Part shown: positions 53,277-62,313 of the stretch, one piece after another
Position numbering within the stretch: position 1 is the first letter of the stretch
How the letters are laid out: each line of letters starts with the position of its first letter
Source of the DNA: Achromobacter pestifer
Lineage (GTDB): Bacteria; Pseudomonadota; Gammaproteobacteria; Burkholderiales; Burkholderiaceae_B
Assembly (NCBI RefSeq): GCF_902859625.1
Contig: NZ_CADIJX010000012.1
Location: forward strand, 62,001 to 126,000
Length of the DNA: 64,000 bases
Reading direction: 5' to 3'
The notes under the pieces: model-generated
What the model was told of the DNA's origin: nothing
Seen by the model: the letters and a program-made list of their open reading frames with translations, nothing else
Database searches by the model: none
Translations under genes and position numbers: made by a program

Positions 53277-53341
53277 GTAGGATGGGTGTAGCGCGAGACG
53301 GTGCTCATGAATGAACCGACGCCCATCGCGCGCAACCCATC
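53277..53341 (+). repeat. 65-bp GTAG-headed palindromic element, copy 5
   Basis: It begins GTAGGATGGGTGTAGCGCGA and ends ATCGCGCGCAACCCATC, exactly 65 bp. With copy 4 it forms an inverted pair that brackets the 9-mer array. Confidence 0.85.
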
Positions 53342-53357
53342 TGCCCCCCCAACAAAC

Positions 53358-53384
53358 AAAAAACGGCCCCAAAGGCCGCTTTTT
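53358..53384 (-). terminator. Terminator of the heptose adenylyltransferase gene
   Basis: Read on the minus strand, AAAAAGCGGCC, a short loop and GGCCGTTTTTT form a stem with a T-run, 17 bp beyond the gene stop. It has the standard intrinsic terminator shape. Confidence 0.75.
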
Positions 53385-53400
53385 ATCTCCCGCACCCCGA

Positions 53401-53889
53401 TCAGGCGCCCTGGATCTTCTTCACCAGCGCCGTCGTGGAGCGCTCGAATTCAAACGGGATCGCCACGGCGCGGCCGCCCCAGGTCTTGACCAAGGCGGTC
53501 TCGGGCAGCTTTTCCATGTCGTAATCGCCCCCTTTGACGATCAGGTCGGGCTTGATCTGGCCGATCAGGGCTTCGGGCGTGTCTTCATGGAAGGACGTGA
53601 CGACGGTCACGAAACCCAGCGCGGCCAGCAAGGCGGCGCGGTCTTCCATCCGGTTCAGCGGACGTTCGTCCCCTTTGCCCAGGCGGCGCACCGATTCGTC
53701 GGTATTCACCGCCACCACCAGCGTGGCGCCCAGCTGGGCGGCCTGGTCCAGGTAGGTCGCGTGGCCCCGATGCAAGATGTCGAAGACGCCGTTGGTGAAC
53801 ACCAGCGGGCGCGGCAAGCGGCCAGCCGCGACGGCGGCGACGCATTCGTCGCGGGACAGGACTTTGGATTCAAAACGGGCGGCAGGCAT
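53401..53889 (-). CDS. rfaE2: D-glycero-beta-D-manno-heptose 1-phosphate adenylyltransferase
   Basis: This 162-residue protein equals the C-terminal (adenylyltransferase) domain of HldE and makes ADP-heptose for the lipopolysaccharide inner core. The nucleotidyltransferase motif FTNGVFDILHRGHATYL contains HxGH, and KGGDYDMEKLPE and FERSTTALVKKI are family features. The ATG at 53889 is used; the ORF extends upstream by 11 unlikely residues. The kinase half (HldA) is a separate gene outside the window. Confidence 0.92.
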   Translation of the reverse strand: MPAARFESKVLSRDECVAAVAAGRLPRPLVFTNGVFDILHRGHATYLDQAAQLGATLVVAVNTDESVRRLGKGDERPLNRMEDRAALLAALGFVTVVTSFHEDTPEALIGQIKPDLIVKGGDYDMEKLPETALVKTWGGRAVAIPFEFERSTTALVKKIQGA

Positions 53890-53979
53890 GCGGCGATTAT
53901 ATCCGCCCGCCCCGCCGCCCATTCACCCCCGTGAAGCAGTTGCCGGCCGGCTCCAGGCCGGCCCCGCTGCCCCGGGGAA

Positions 53980-54858
53980 TCAGGCGCCGCCCAGGATGAT
54001 CTTCTTTTCCTTGGGCACGACCAGCGCGGTCATTTCCTTGCGGTAACGGTTCAAGTCCTTCACCGTTTCAAAGCTGCGATCCATCAGCTTGGACAGGATG
54101 TGCAGGATGCGGGTGGCCACCTTCTGCTCCCAGATGCCGTCAAAACGGATCTGCGTGTCCAGCCAGTGTTCCAGCCAGCCCGGCTCGGGCAAGCGCGATT
54201 GCACCGTGTCGTTGGGGAACAAGTCCTTGTTCACGTGCAGATTGGTCGGGTGCAGCGCCTGCTGCGTGCGGCCGGCCGACGCCATCAGCACACCAATCTT
54301 CGAGAACGCCACGCGGGCCTGCTCGCTGGTGTCCTGGCCGCGGTCATGCAGCGCACGGCGCATGTATTGCAGGTAGGCGCCGGCGTGGCGGGCTTCGTCT
54401 TGGGCCACGGTCTTGTAGATGGCCTTGATGACGGGTTCCGTGTGCCATTCCGCGGCACGGCGGTACCAGTGGTTCAGGCGCACTTCGCCGCAGAAGTGCA
54501 GCATCAGCGTTTCAAGCTCGGGCGCCACGTCGAATTCAAAGCGCACGTTGTGCAGCTCTTCTTCGGTCGGCACCAGGTCCGGGCAGAAGCGGCGCAGGTA
54601 TTCGATCAGCACCAGCGAGTGCTTCTGTTCCTCGAAGAACCACACCGACATGAAGGCGCAGAAATCGCTATCCCCACGGTTGTCGCGCAAGAACATTTCC
54701 GTGGCCGGCAAAGCCGCCCATTCGGTAATGGCGTTCATCTTGATCGTCTGGGCTTGCTCGTCCGAGAGCTTGCTGCGATCGAAATCCCCCCAGGGGATGT
54801 CATGCGCCATATTCCAGCGCACGGCTTCCATGGTCTTGAAAAGTTCAGGATAAAGCAT
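53980..54858 (-). CDS. Ferritin-like diiron protein (acyl-ACP desaturase-like)
   Basis: This 292-residue, largely helical protein has a complete carboxylate-bridged diiron ligand set: E46, E77-x-x-H80 (EEQKH), E125 (CGEVRLNHW) and E155-x-x-H158 (DEARH). This spacing fits the fatty-acid desaturase type 2 / ferritin-like superfamily. No transmembrane segment is visible, so it is probably soluble. AAGGGC precedes the ATG. It stands between the heptose gene and ubiB on the same strand with its own 179-bp upstream gap. The substrate is unknown; a role as an oxygenase or desaturase is inferred. Confidence 0.75.
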   Translation of the reverse strand: MLYPELFKTMEAVRWNMAHDIPWGDFDRSKLSDEQAQTIKMNAITEWAALPATEMFLRDNRGDSDFCAFMSVWFFEEQKHSLVLIEYLRRFCPDLVPTEEELHNVRFEFDVAPELETLMLHFCGEVRLNHWYRRAAEWHTEPVIKAIYKTVAQDEARHAGAYLQYMRRALHDRGQDTSEQARVAFSKIGVLMASAGRTQQALHPTNLHVNKDLFPNDTVQSRLPEPGWLEHWLDTQIRFDGIWEQKVATRILHILSKLMDRSFETVKDLNRYRKEMTALVVPKEKKIILGGA

Positions 54859-55037
54859 GGTCTGCCCTTGTATTCGTCCCGCTAGTGGGGCTATAGAAAT
54901 TAATGAATGACGCGCGCGTCATGTCGGCGGGCGCTGCATTCAACCACCGCAGCGCTATTTTTCGCCGTATCCCGCGAAGCTATGATGACCGTTTCATGAA
55001 TGAAACATGACAGAGTACGTCTAGATCATCGCGCCGC

Positions 55038-56591
55038 CTATCGGGTCAAAGCCCATATTGCGACGCCTATCGCAAGGGCCAGCACCCCAACCAGCGCTGC
55101 AACCAGCCGGTTGTTCTGCTCCTGGGCACGCCGCAGGTGAATCATTTCGGCCAGCAATGCAGGCGAAACGTTCGGACGGCTCAGATGGTCATGGACCAGC
55201 CTGGGCAGGGCGGGCAGCATTTGCGACCACTGCACCGCTTCTTTTTCCAGGCTTTGACGCAACCCCTTGAATCCGACACGCTGACGCATCCAACGTTCCA
55301 GATAGGGCTTGGCGGTCTTCCAGAGATCCAGGTTGGGATCGAGCTGGCGGCCCAATCCCTCAACGTTCAGCAACGTCTTTTGCAGCAACACCAGTTGCGG
55401 CTGGATCTCCACATTGAATCGGCGCGACGTCTGGAACAGGCGTAGCAGCACTTGCCCCAGTGAGATCTCGGACAGCGGCCGGTCAAAATACGGTTCGCAG
55501 ACGGCGCGCACGGCGCCCTCCAGCTCTTCTTCGCGCGTATCCGCGGGCACCCAGCCCGACTCGATGTGCAGTTGTGCCACACGCCGGTAATCGCGGTGGA
55601 AGAAGGCCAGGAAATTCTGCGCCAGGTAATTCTTGTCGAACTCGGACAGCGAACCCACGATGCCGAAGTCCAGCGCGATATAGCTGCCCAGGGTATCGGA
55701 GCGGTCGGACACGTAGATGTTGCCCGGGTGCATGTCGGCGTGGAAGAAGCCGTCGGTGAAGACCTGCGTGAAGAAGATCTCGACGCCCGTGCGCGCAAGC
55801 GTGGGAATGTCGATGCCGGCCTCGCGCATGCGCTCCACCTGCCCCACCGGCATGCCGTACATGCGCTGCATGGTGAAGACGGTGGACGCCGTGTATTCCC
55901 AGATCACCTCGGGCACGATCAACATGTCGCCACGGCCGGACTCGGGGCCGAAATTGCGGCGCAGCTGGCTGCAATTGGAGGCTTCGCGCACCAGATCCAG
56001 CTCGTCGTGCAGGTACTTGTCGAACTCAGCGACGACTTCGCGCGGCTTCAGGCGCCGGCCATCGGCGCCCAGGCGTTCGATGATGCGCGCCACGATCTTC
56101 AACAGCGATAGGTCTTTTTCGATGATGCCCAGCATGCCGGGGCGCAGCACCTTCACGGCCACTTCGCGGCCATCGTGCAGCACCGCGAAGTGCACCTGGG
56201 CAATCGAGGCCGACGCCACCGGGTCCACCTCGAACTGCGCGAACAGCTTTTCGGGCGGGGCGCCCAGCGCCGCCTCAATGCAGGCGGCGGCCTGGGCCGA
56301 CGGGAACGGCGGCACCCGGTCTTGCAACAGGGCCAGCTCGTTGGCGATGTCGGCGGGGATCAGGTCGCGGCGGGTGGACAGCACCTGCCCGAATTTCACA
56401 AAAATGGGGCCCAACGATTCCAGGGCCAGGCGCAGGCGCTGCCCGCGCGGCTGACGCGGCCGCGTGCCCAGGCGGATGACGCGCAACAGGCAGGTGGCCA
56501 ACGGATGGTTCAGGCTGGAGAGCACCAGCTCGTCCAGGCCGTAGCGCAGCGAAACGACGATGATGCGAAGAAGGCGCAGCAAGGGAAACAT
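55038..56591 (-). CDS. ubiB: Ubiquinone biosynthesis regulatory protein kinase UbiB
   Basis: This 517-residue atypical kinase (ADCK/ABC1 family) is needed for ubiquinone synthesis. It has the KxGQ motif in FVKFGQVLSTRRDLIP, the Ala-rich loop VASASIAQVH, the ATP Lys in VAVKVLRPG, the catalytic HADMHPGN and ALDFG. C-terminal transmembrane helices (LVAALVGVLALAIGVAIWAL) anchor it in the inner membrane. It follows ubiJ by 3 bp. Confidence 0.95.
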   Translation of the reverse strand: MFPLLRLLRIIVVSLRYGLDELVLSSLNHPLATCLLRVIRLGTRPRQPRGQRLRLALESLGPIFVKFGQVLSTRRDLIPADIANELALLQDRVPPFPSAQAAACIEAALGAPPEKLFAQFEVDPVASASIAQVHFAVLHDGREVAVKVLRPGMLGIIEKDLSLLKIVARIIERLGADGRRLKPREVVAEFDKYLHDELDLVREASNCSQLRRNFGPESGRGDMLIVPEVIWEYTASTVFTMQRMYGMPVGQVERMREAGIDIPTLARTGVEIFFTQVFTDGFFHADMHPGNIYVSDRSDTLGSYIALDFGIVGSLSEFDKNYLAQNFLAFFHRDYRRVAQLHIESGWVPADTREEELEGAVRAVCEPYFDRPLSEISLGQVLLRLFQTSRRFNVEIQPQLVLLQKTLLNVEGLGRQLDPNLDLWKTAKPYLERWMRQRVGFKGLRQSLEKEAVQWSQMLPALPRLVHDHLSRPNVSPALLAEMIHLRRAQEQNNRLVAALVGVLALAIGVAIWALTR

Positions 56592-56594
56592 GGA

Positions 56595-57233
56595 TCAGGC
56601 GCCCCGCTTTGCGCTGGCGGACGCCAGACGGGTTTGCAGGGCGGTGGCCGAACGCCCCAGCGCATCCGCGCGAGCATTCAGTTCAGCCAGATCCAGGCGC
56701 CATTGTTCCAGCGCGGGGCGGCCCACCAGCACGCCGCTTTCTTCCGCCAGGTATTCAGACACATTCTCGGCCAGGCGCTTGCCGGTGTTGCGTGCGCCGT
56801 CCGCGGCCGCCCGGGCGCCGCTCACCAGGCGCAGCGCGGGGATATCGCCCACCACGCGGGCCAGCGCATCTTCCGGATCCCAACGCAACTGCTTGGACAG
56901 GTCCGCCACCACTTGTGCCAATGCCGCATCGCCTGAAATGTGGGTCGCCTCGGCGAAATCGGGCGTTTCGCGATCCGCGCCCAGACGCAGCAACGGCAGC
57001 TTTTCCGGGGCGACGGTCAAGGTCACGTCAGGCACCACGGCCGGGTCAGCCTGCACCGCGTGGCCCTCGCTGTCGATCGTCAGCCCCAGCATGAAGCCGC
57101 CCAGCGCAAAACGCACGGTCTTGCCGGCGTGGCGTGCCAGACGCTGACGCGCCCAGTCCTCGCGCCGCAACAGGGCGTTGAGCGCGCTTACAGCCAGTCG
57201 CGAGGGAGTCGGCAGGAACGAAAAAGGCAGCAT
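56595..57233 (-). CDS. ubiJ: Ubiquinone biosynthesis accessory factor UbiJ
   Basis: This 212-residue protein has an SCP2 lipid-binding domain in the N-terminal half (GFMLGLTIDSEGHAVQADPA to THISGDAALAQVVADLSKQL) and a helical C terminus with LDLAELNARADALG. UbiJ organises the soluble Ubi complex around hydrophobic intermediates. Identification rests on the SCP2 domain and its position before ubiB. It follows the Tim44-domain gene with a terminator between, so it likely has its own promoter in the 186-bp gap. Confidence 0.9.
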   Translation of the reverse strand: MLPFSFLPTPSRLAVSALNALLRREDWARQRLARHAGKTVRFALGGFMLGLTIDSEGHAVQADPAVVPDVTLTVAPEKLPLLRLGADRETPDFAEATHISGDAALAQVVADLSKQLRWDPEDALARVVGDIPALRLVSGARAAADGARNTGKRLAENVSEYLAEESGVLVGRPALEQWRLDLAELNARADALGRSATALQTRLASASAKRGA

Positions 57234-57334
57234 GAGGGTCCGCGACAGCCCCGGTTGCCGGGGTTGCCGAAGTTAATAGGTAAATCGGGAGTGTAACGGG
57301 TTGGATGAGAGCGTGTTTGACGGCAAGCACATGG

Positions 57335-57360
57335 AAAAACCGGCCCTTGGAGGGCCGGTT
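57335..57360 (-). terminator. Rho-independent terminator of the Tim44-domain gene
   Basis: On the minus strand AACCGGCCC, a 5-nt loop and GGGCCGGTT are followed by TTT. The stem is 9 bp and perfect, about 60 bp beyond the gene stop, and separates it from ubiJ. Confidence 0.85.
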
Positions 57361-57419
57361 CAAGCAGATGCCTTGCGGCATCCGCAACGGAGACGGGAAT
57401 CAGACCCGGCTAGCCAGCC

Positions 57420-58430
57420 TTAGCTGGCGAGATCCACCGGGATCTGCTGGATGCCGGCCAGCAACCAGCCGCCATTGGCCGGTTTGAACAGGTTCCAGAC
57501 TTCTTCAAAGCGGAAAGCCTCGGTGCCCGGCGCTTCGCGCAGCATGCCGGAGAAGCGCACGCTGGCCAGGTGGCCGTCGGACACGGTCTCGATGCCCAGC
57601 ATTTCGGCGTTCAACAGGACCACTTCGGTCTTGTTGGGCGCGGCACCGCGCTCGGCCAACTGCGGCTTCAGCTCGGTGATCAGGTCGTCGGTCAGGAAAT
57701 CGCGCAGGCCATCGGTGCTACCGCTGTCCCAGACGGCCTGGATGCGAACAAACTGATCCTTGGCTTGCTTCAGGAAGTTGGGCGTGTCGAAATCGCCCGG
57801 CACGAACCAGTTGTTGTCCTCGCCAGCCTTCGGCAGCACGGCCGGAGGAGCCACGGGCGCGGCAGCCACGGGTGCGGCGGCAGCGGCCGGCGCGGCGGCG
57901 GCCGGCTTCAGCGCTTCACGCCACGTCTGCTGCGGTTGCTGGCCCGGTGCGTTGTTGGCGCCGTTGAAGGCTCCTTGCGTCGCGGTGCGCGGACCTGCGC
58001 CACGCAGGCGGCGGATGATGAACATCACGCCGAACACGACAGCGGCGATCAGCAGCGCGGAGCCGAGGAATTCAGCGAAAGCGCCCGACAGACCCATGCT
58101 GGACAGCAAGGCGGCGATACCCAGGCCAGCGGCGATGCCGGCGATGGGGCCAAGCCAGCGCGAGGCGCCGCTCTTGGCGGCAGCACCTGCGGCGCCCGCC
58201 GTGGCCGCGCCAGCGGCTGCCGGGGCGGCGGTGGCACCCGCCGTATTGTTCGCGGCAGCCGGAGGCGTGGTGGCCTGGCGCTGCTGGGTCACATTGGAGG
58301 ATTGACGGCCGACGCTGCCGCCGCCGCCTGCACGACGGGCCTCGGCGTCAAACGACGCCGTCACCAACGCCGCGCCGGAGATGGCGATGAGCGCCGCGGC
58401 GACAAACCGCGAAAAACAGAATTTAGACAT
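57420..58430 (-). CDS. Tim44-like domain membrane protein
   Basis: This 336-residue protein has a signal peptide or N-terminal membrane segment. A very Ala/Gln/Pro-rich low-complexity region follows at about 35-85, then transmembrane helices around 92-143 (IAGIAAGLGIAALLSSMGLS; LIAAVVFGVMFIIRRLRG). A second Ala/Pro linker precedes a C-terminal Tim44-like domain (NFLKQAKDQFVRIQAVWDSG, LRDFLTDDLITELKPQL, FRFEEVWNLFK). Such proteins are common in proteobacteria; they are probably periplasmic or membrane-linked binding domains, with role unknown. It sits between ubiE and ubiJ with a good GGGAG ribosome site. Confidence 0.85.
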   Translation of the reverse strand: MSKFCFSRFVAAALIAISGAALVTASFDAEARRAGGGGSVGRQSSNVTQQRQATTPPAAANNTAGATAAPAAAGAATAGAAGAAAKSGASRWLGPIAGIAAGLGIAALLSSMGLSGAFAEFLGSALLIAAVVFGVMFIIRRLRGAGPRTATQGAFNGANNAPGQQPQQTWREALKPAAAAPAAAAAPVAAAPVAPPAVLPKAGEDNNWFVPGDFDTPNFLKQAKDQFVRIQAVWDSGSTDGLRDFLTDDLITELKPQLAERGAAPNKTEVVLLNAEMLGIETVSDGHLASVRFSGMLREAPGTEAFRFEEVWNLFKPANGGWLLAGIQQIPVDLAS

Positions 58431-58608
58431 AGAGTTTGCTCCCTCGTACTCGCGCCCCCACTGCCCCGAGCAGAGGGGAGTCCCGCGGACAGCGGGACCA
58501 TAGTCGCGACTTTTCTTACAGTAATCTGAATGACGTAAGAATAACGGACAAGACGCCGCCCCACAAGTTCCCCATGGGCTGGCGAAACATCCTATGGACA
58601 GCCCGGGT

Positions 58609-59385
58609 TCAACCCAGGCGCACGCCCTCGTGCAGGGCAGCGACGCCAGCGGTCAGATTGAAGTACTGCACCCGATCCAGGCCGGCAGTGCGCAGCATGT
58701 CGGCCAGGGTTTCCTGATCGGGATGCATGCGGATGGATTCCGCCAGATAGCGGTAGCTGGCTTCGTCGTTGGCGATCTTCTTGCCCAACCACGGCAGCAC
58801 ATTGAAGGAATACCAGTCATAGGCCGGCGACAACGGCTTGGCCACGCGCGAGAATTCCAGCACCAGCAGCTTGCCGCCCGGCTTCAGCACGCGCGCCATT
58901 TCGGCCAGGGCGCGGTCCTTGTGGGTCATGTTGCGCAGGCCAAAGGCCACGCTGACGCGGTCGAAATAGCCCGTGGGGAACGGCAGGCGCTCGGCATCGC
59001 AGACGGCCGTGGGCAGCAGCAAGCCGGCGTCGGTCAGGCGGTCACGGCCCACGCGCAGCATGGAATCATTGATGTCGGTCAGCCAGACTTCGCCCGTGGG
59101 GCCGGCGCGCTTGGCGAAAGCGCGGGCCAGGTCGCCGGTGCCGCCAGCAATGTCCAGCACCTTCATGCCGGGGCGGATGGCAGCGCGGCCAATGGTGAAG
59201 GCTTTCCAGATGCGGTGCAGCCCGGCAGACATGAAATCGTTCATGACGTCGTAGCGCTGGGCGACCGAGTGAAAGACTTCCGCGACTTTGCGGGCTTTTT
59301 CGCCTTCCGGCACCGTTTGGAAGCCGAAATGCGTGGATTGCGAATTGGAATCCGCGGAATGTTGCGATTCGGAGGGGTTTTGCAT
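58609..59385 (-). CDS. ubiE: Ubiquinone/menaquinone biosynthesis C-methyltransferase
   Basis: This 258-residue SAM-dependent enzyme C-methylates the quinone ring. Family signatures are THFGFQTVPEGEKARKVAEV, YDVMNDFMSAGLHRIWK, motif I VLDIAGGTGDLA, and FGLRNMTHKDRALAEM. It is first in the ubiE / Tim44 / ubiJ / ubiB order and divergent from phoB. Confidence 0.96.
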   Translation of the reverse strand: MQNPSESQHSADSNSQSTHFGFQTVPEGEKARKVAEVFHSVAQRYDVMNDFMSAGLHRIWKAFTIGRAAIRPGMKVLDIAGGTGDLARAFAKRAGPTGEVWLTDINDSMLRVGRDRLTDAGLLLPTAVCDAERLPFPTGYFDRVSVAFGLRNMTHKDRALAEMARVLKPGGKLLVLEFSRVAKPLSPAYDWYSFNVLPWLGKKIANDEASYRYLAESIRMHPDQETLADMLRTAGLDRVQYFNLTAGVAALHEGVRLG

Positions 59386-59547
59386 GGTGAATTCCCGATA
59401 TATCGTTCAATGGTAGCCTATCAGGCACCCTGTAACGGGCAGCGAACCTGCCCCGACAGCACCCAGCGGTCACATACCTGAAATATTGCGGCCATACTAT
59501 CGCAATGTTCGCGCCGCGCCGGCGCTCCGAAGTGTGCCAAATTCGCC

Positions 59548-60246
<699 letters not shown>

Positions 60247-60258
60247 AACTGCCGCACG

Positions 60259-61566
60259 ATGATCTGGCTGCGCACACTTTTCCTGGTCGCCCTGTGGGCG
60301 GTGATTTCATTATTGGCGCAATGGCTCATAGGCGACCCATTGGGCTGGATAGTGTTTTCGGCCGCGCTGACCGCCATGCTGCTTTGGCGCAGCTGGAGAC
60401 TGACACTGGTCTCTCATTGGGCCAACCACCCGGAAACCTCTCCCCCCGCTTCCGTCGGGCCCTGGGACGACATCCTCGCCCCGCTATACCGCTACACCCG
60501 CGCCCGCGCCCGAGAACTGACTGAAACCCGCGACACCATGCAAGGCATGCTGGCCGCCGCCCAAGCCTTGCCGGACGGCGCCGTCACCCTGAATGAAGAC
60601 TTTCAGATCGACTGGTGCAACCGCATGGCGCGTCAGCACCTGGGCCTGCGCCTGCCGGCCGATCGCGGCCACAACCTGCTGAACCTGCTGCGCGCTCCGG
60701 AATTCGTGGAATACGCGCATCGCGCAGCCTGGCCAGAGCCCATCCTGGTACGCCTGGGCCAGAACGGCCAGGAACGCCTGATGATGATGCAGCTGACGTC
60801 CTACGCCAGCAACCAGCGCCTGCTGATCACCCGCGACGTCACTCAGATCGAACGCCTGGAAACCACGCGCCGCGACTTCGTGGCCAACGTCTCGCACGAA
60901 CTGCGCACGCCGCTGACCGTGCTGGCCGGCTTCCTGGAAACGCTGCGCGACATGCCGGCCGATGCGCTGCCCGCGGAACAGCGCGCGCAGTACATCGACA
61001 TGATGCACGAGCAGGCGCAGCGCATGCAAGCCATCGTGGAAGACCTGCTGACCTTGTCCACGTTGGAATCTTCGCCGGGCAGCGATCCGCGTGCCATCAA
61101 CATGGGCGCGCTGCTGCAAAAGGCACGCCAGCAAATCGAAGCGCTGTCAGGCGGACGCCATGTGCTGGAATGGCATATCGACGAATCGCTGGACGTGCTG
61201 GGCGCGGAAACCGAACTGACCTCCGCGCTGTCGAACCTGCTGACCAACGCGGTGCGCTATACCCCTGACGGCGGCACGATCACCGTGCGCTGGGAACGCG
61301 AAGCCGACGGCGGCGCGCGCTACAGCGTGCAGGACACGGGCATCGGCATCCCCGCCCGTCACCTGCCGCGCCTGACTGAACGCTTTTATCGCGTGGACCG
61401 CGGCCGCTCACGCGCCGTGGGCGGCACCGGCCTGGGGCTGGCCATCACCAAACACATCGCCATGCGCCACGACGCGGAACTGCTCATCACCAGCGAACCG
61501 GGCAAAGGCAGCGTCTTCGCGCTGCGCTTCCCCGCTGAACGCATCGCCATCGACGAACCCGCGTGA
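60259..61566 (+). CDS. phoR: Phosphate regulon sensor histidine kinase
   Basis: This 435-residue membrane kinase has N-terminal helices (LFLVALWAVISLLAQWLI; WIVFSAALTAMLLWRS), a charged region, a PAS domain (ALPDGAVTLNEDFQIDWCN), the phospho-acceptor His in FVANVSHELRTPLTVLAGF, and the N, G1 and G2 boxes (SNLLTNAVRYTPDGG, VQDTGIGI, GGTGLGLAITKHI). It partners PhoB. The phosphate transporter genes and phoU are not in the window. Confidence 0.94.
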   Translation: MIWLRTLFLVALWAVISLLAQWLIGDPLGWIVFSAALTAMLLWRSWRLTLVSHWANHPETSPPASVGPWDDILAPLYRYTRARARELTETRDTMQGMLAAAQALPDGAVTLNEDFQIDWCNRMARQHLGLRLPADRGHNLLNLLRAPEFVEYAHRAAWPEPILVRLGQNGQERLMMMQLTSYASNQRLLITRDVTQIERLETTRRDFVANVSHELRTPLTVLAGFLETLRDMPADALPAEQRAQYIDMMHEQAQRMQAIVEDLLTLSTLESSPGSDPRAINMGALLQKARQQIEALSGGRHVLEWHIDESLDVLGAETELTSALSNLLTNAVRYTPDGGTITVRWEREADGGARYSVQDTGIGIPARHLPRLTERFYRVDRGRSRAVGGTGLGLAITKHIAMRHDAELLITSEPGKGSVFALRFPAERIAIDEPA

Positions 61567-61582
61567 ATCGCTGAGCGTCTCA

Positions 61583-61614
61583 ACCATCCGTGCCATTTGC
61601 GTGGCGCGGATGGT
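61583..61614. promoter_or_regulatory. 13-bp inverted repeat upstream of the copper-type response regulator
   Basis: ACCATCCGTGCCA (61583-61595) and TGGCGCGGATGGT (61602-61614) pair with one mismatch and a 6-nt loop. They lie 13 bp before the response-regulator ATG. No T-run follows, so a terminator for phoR is possible but not typical. An operator or a leader hairpin affecting translation are alternatives. Confidence 0.5.
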
Positions 61615-61626
61615 AAATTCCCGGCC

Positions 61627-62313
61627 ATGCGTATCCTGGTCATCGAAGACGAACCCAAACTCGCCGACTACCTGAAGAAAGGGTTGTCGGAACAAAGCCA
61701 TATCGTGGACCTGGCTCGCGACGGCGTGGACGGCCAGCATCTGGCGCTGGAAGGCGCCTATGACCTGATCGTGCTGGACGTGATGCTGCCCGGCGTGGAC
61801 GGCTTTGGCGTCCTGGCCTCGGTTCGCGCGCAGAAGGACACTCCCATCCTGATGCTGACCGCGCGCGACGCCGTGGAAGACCGCGTGCGTGGCCTGGAAG
61901 GCGGCGCCGACGACTATCTGGTCAAACCTTTCGCGTTTTCGGAATTGCTGGCGCGCGTGCAGGCGCTGCTGCGCCGCGGGCGCTCGCAAGAACCCACCCT
62001 GCTGCGCCTGGCCGATCTGGAGCTCGACCTGGCTCGCCGCCGCGCCCAGCGTGACGGCCGTCGCCTGGACCTGACCGCCAAGGAATTCAGCCTGCTGGCG
62101 CTGCTGCTGCGCCGCCAGGGCCAGGTGCTGTCGCGCACCACCCTGGCCGAACAGGTCTGGGACATGAACTTCGACAGCGACACCAACGTCATCGACGTGG
62201 CGGTGCGGCGCTTGCGCAGCAAACTGGACGACCCCTTCGACACCAAGCTGCTGCACACCGTGCGCGGCATGGGATATGTACTGGAGTCGCGCGCCGAGCC
62301 TGCCCCCGCATGA
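61627..62313 (+). CDS. Heavy-metal response regulator (CopR/CusR-like)
   Basis: This 228-residue OmpR-family regulator has phospho-acceptor Asp51 in IVLDVMLPGVDGF and an output domain with LDLTAKEFSLLALLLRRQGQ and NVIDVAVRRLRSKLDDPF, characteristic of CusR/CopR/IrlR-type metal regulators. The ATG at 61627 aligns with the receiver start MRILVIEDEPKLADYLKKGL. It overlaps its sensor kinase by 4 bp and precedes a cupredoxin gene, supporting copper as the signal. Confidence 0.9.
   Translation: MRILVIEDEPKLADYLKKGLSEQSHIVDLARDGVDGQHLALEGAYDLIVLDVMLPGVDGFGVLASVRAQKDTPILMLTARDAVEDRVRGLEGGADDYLVKPFAFSELLARVQALLRRGRSQEPTLLRLADLELDLARRRAQRDGRRLDLTAKEFSLLALLLRRQGQVLSRTTLAEQVWDMNFDSDTNVIDVAVRRLRSKLDDPFDTKLLHTVRGMGYVLESRAEPAPA

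Noticed and set aside
59465..59500. Pho box upstream of phoB
   Set aside because: GGTCACATACCTGAAA partly resembles the two 7-bp repeats, but too few positions match to call it.
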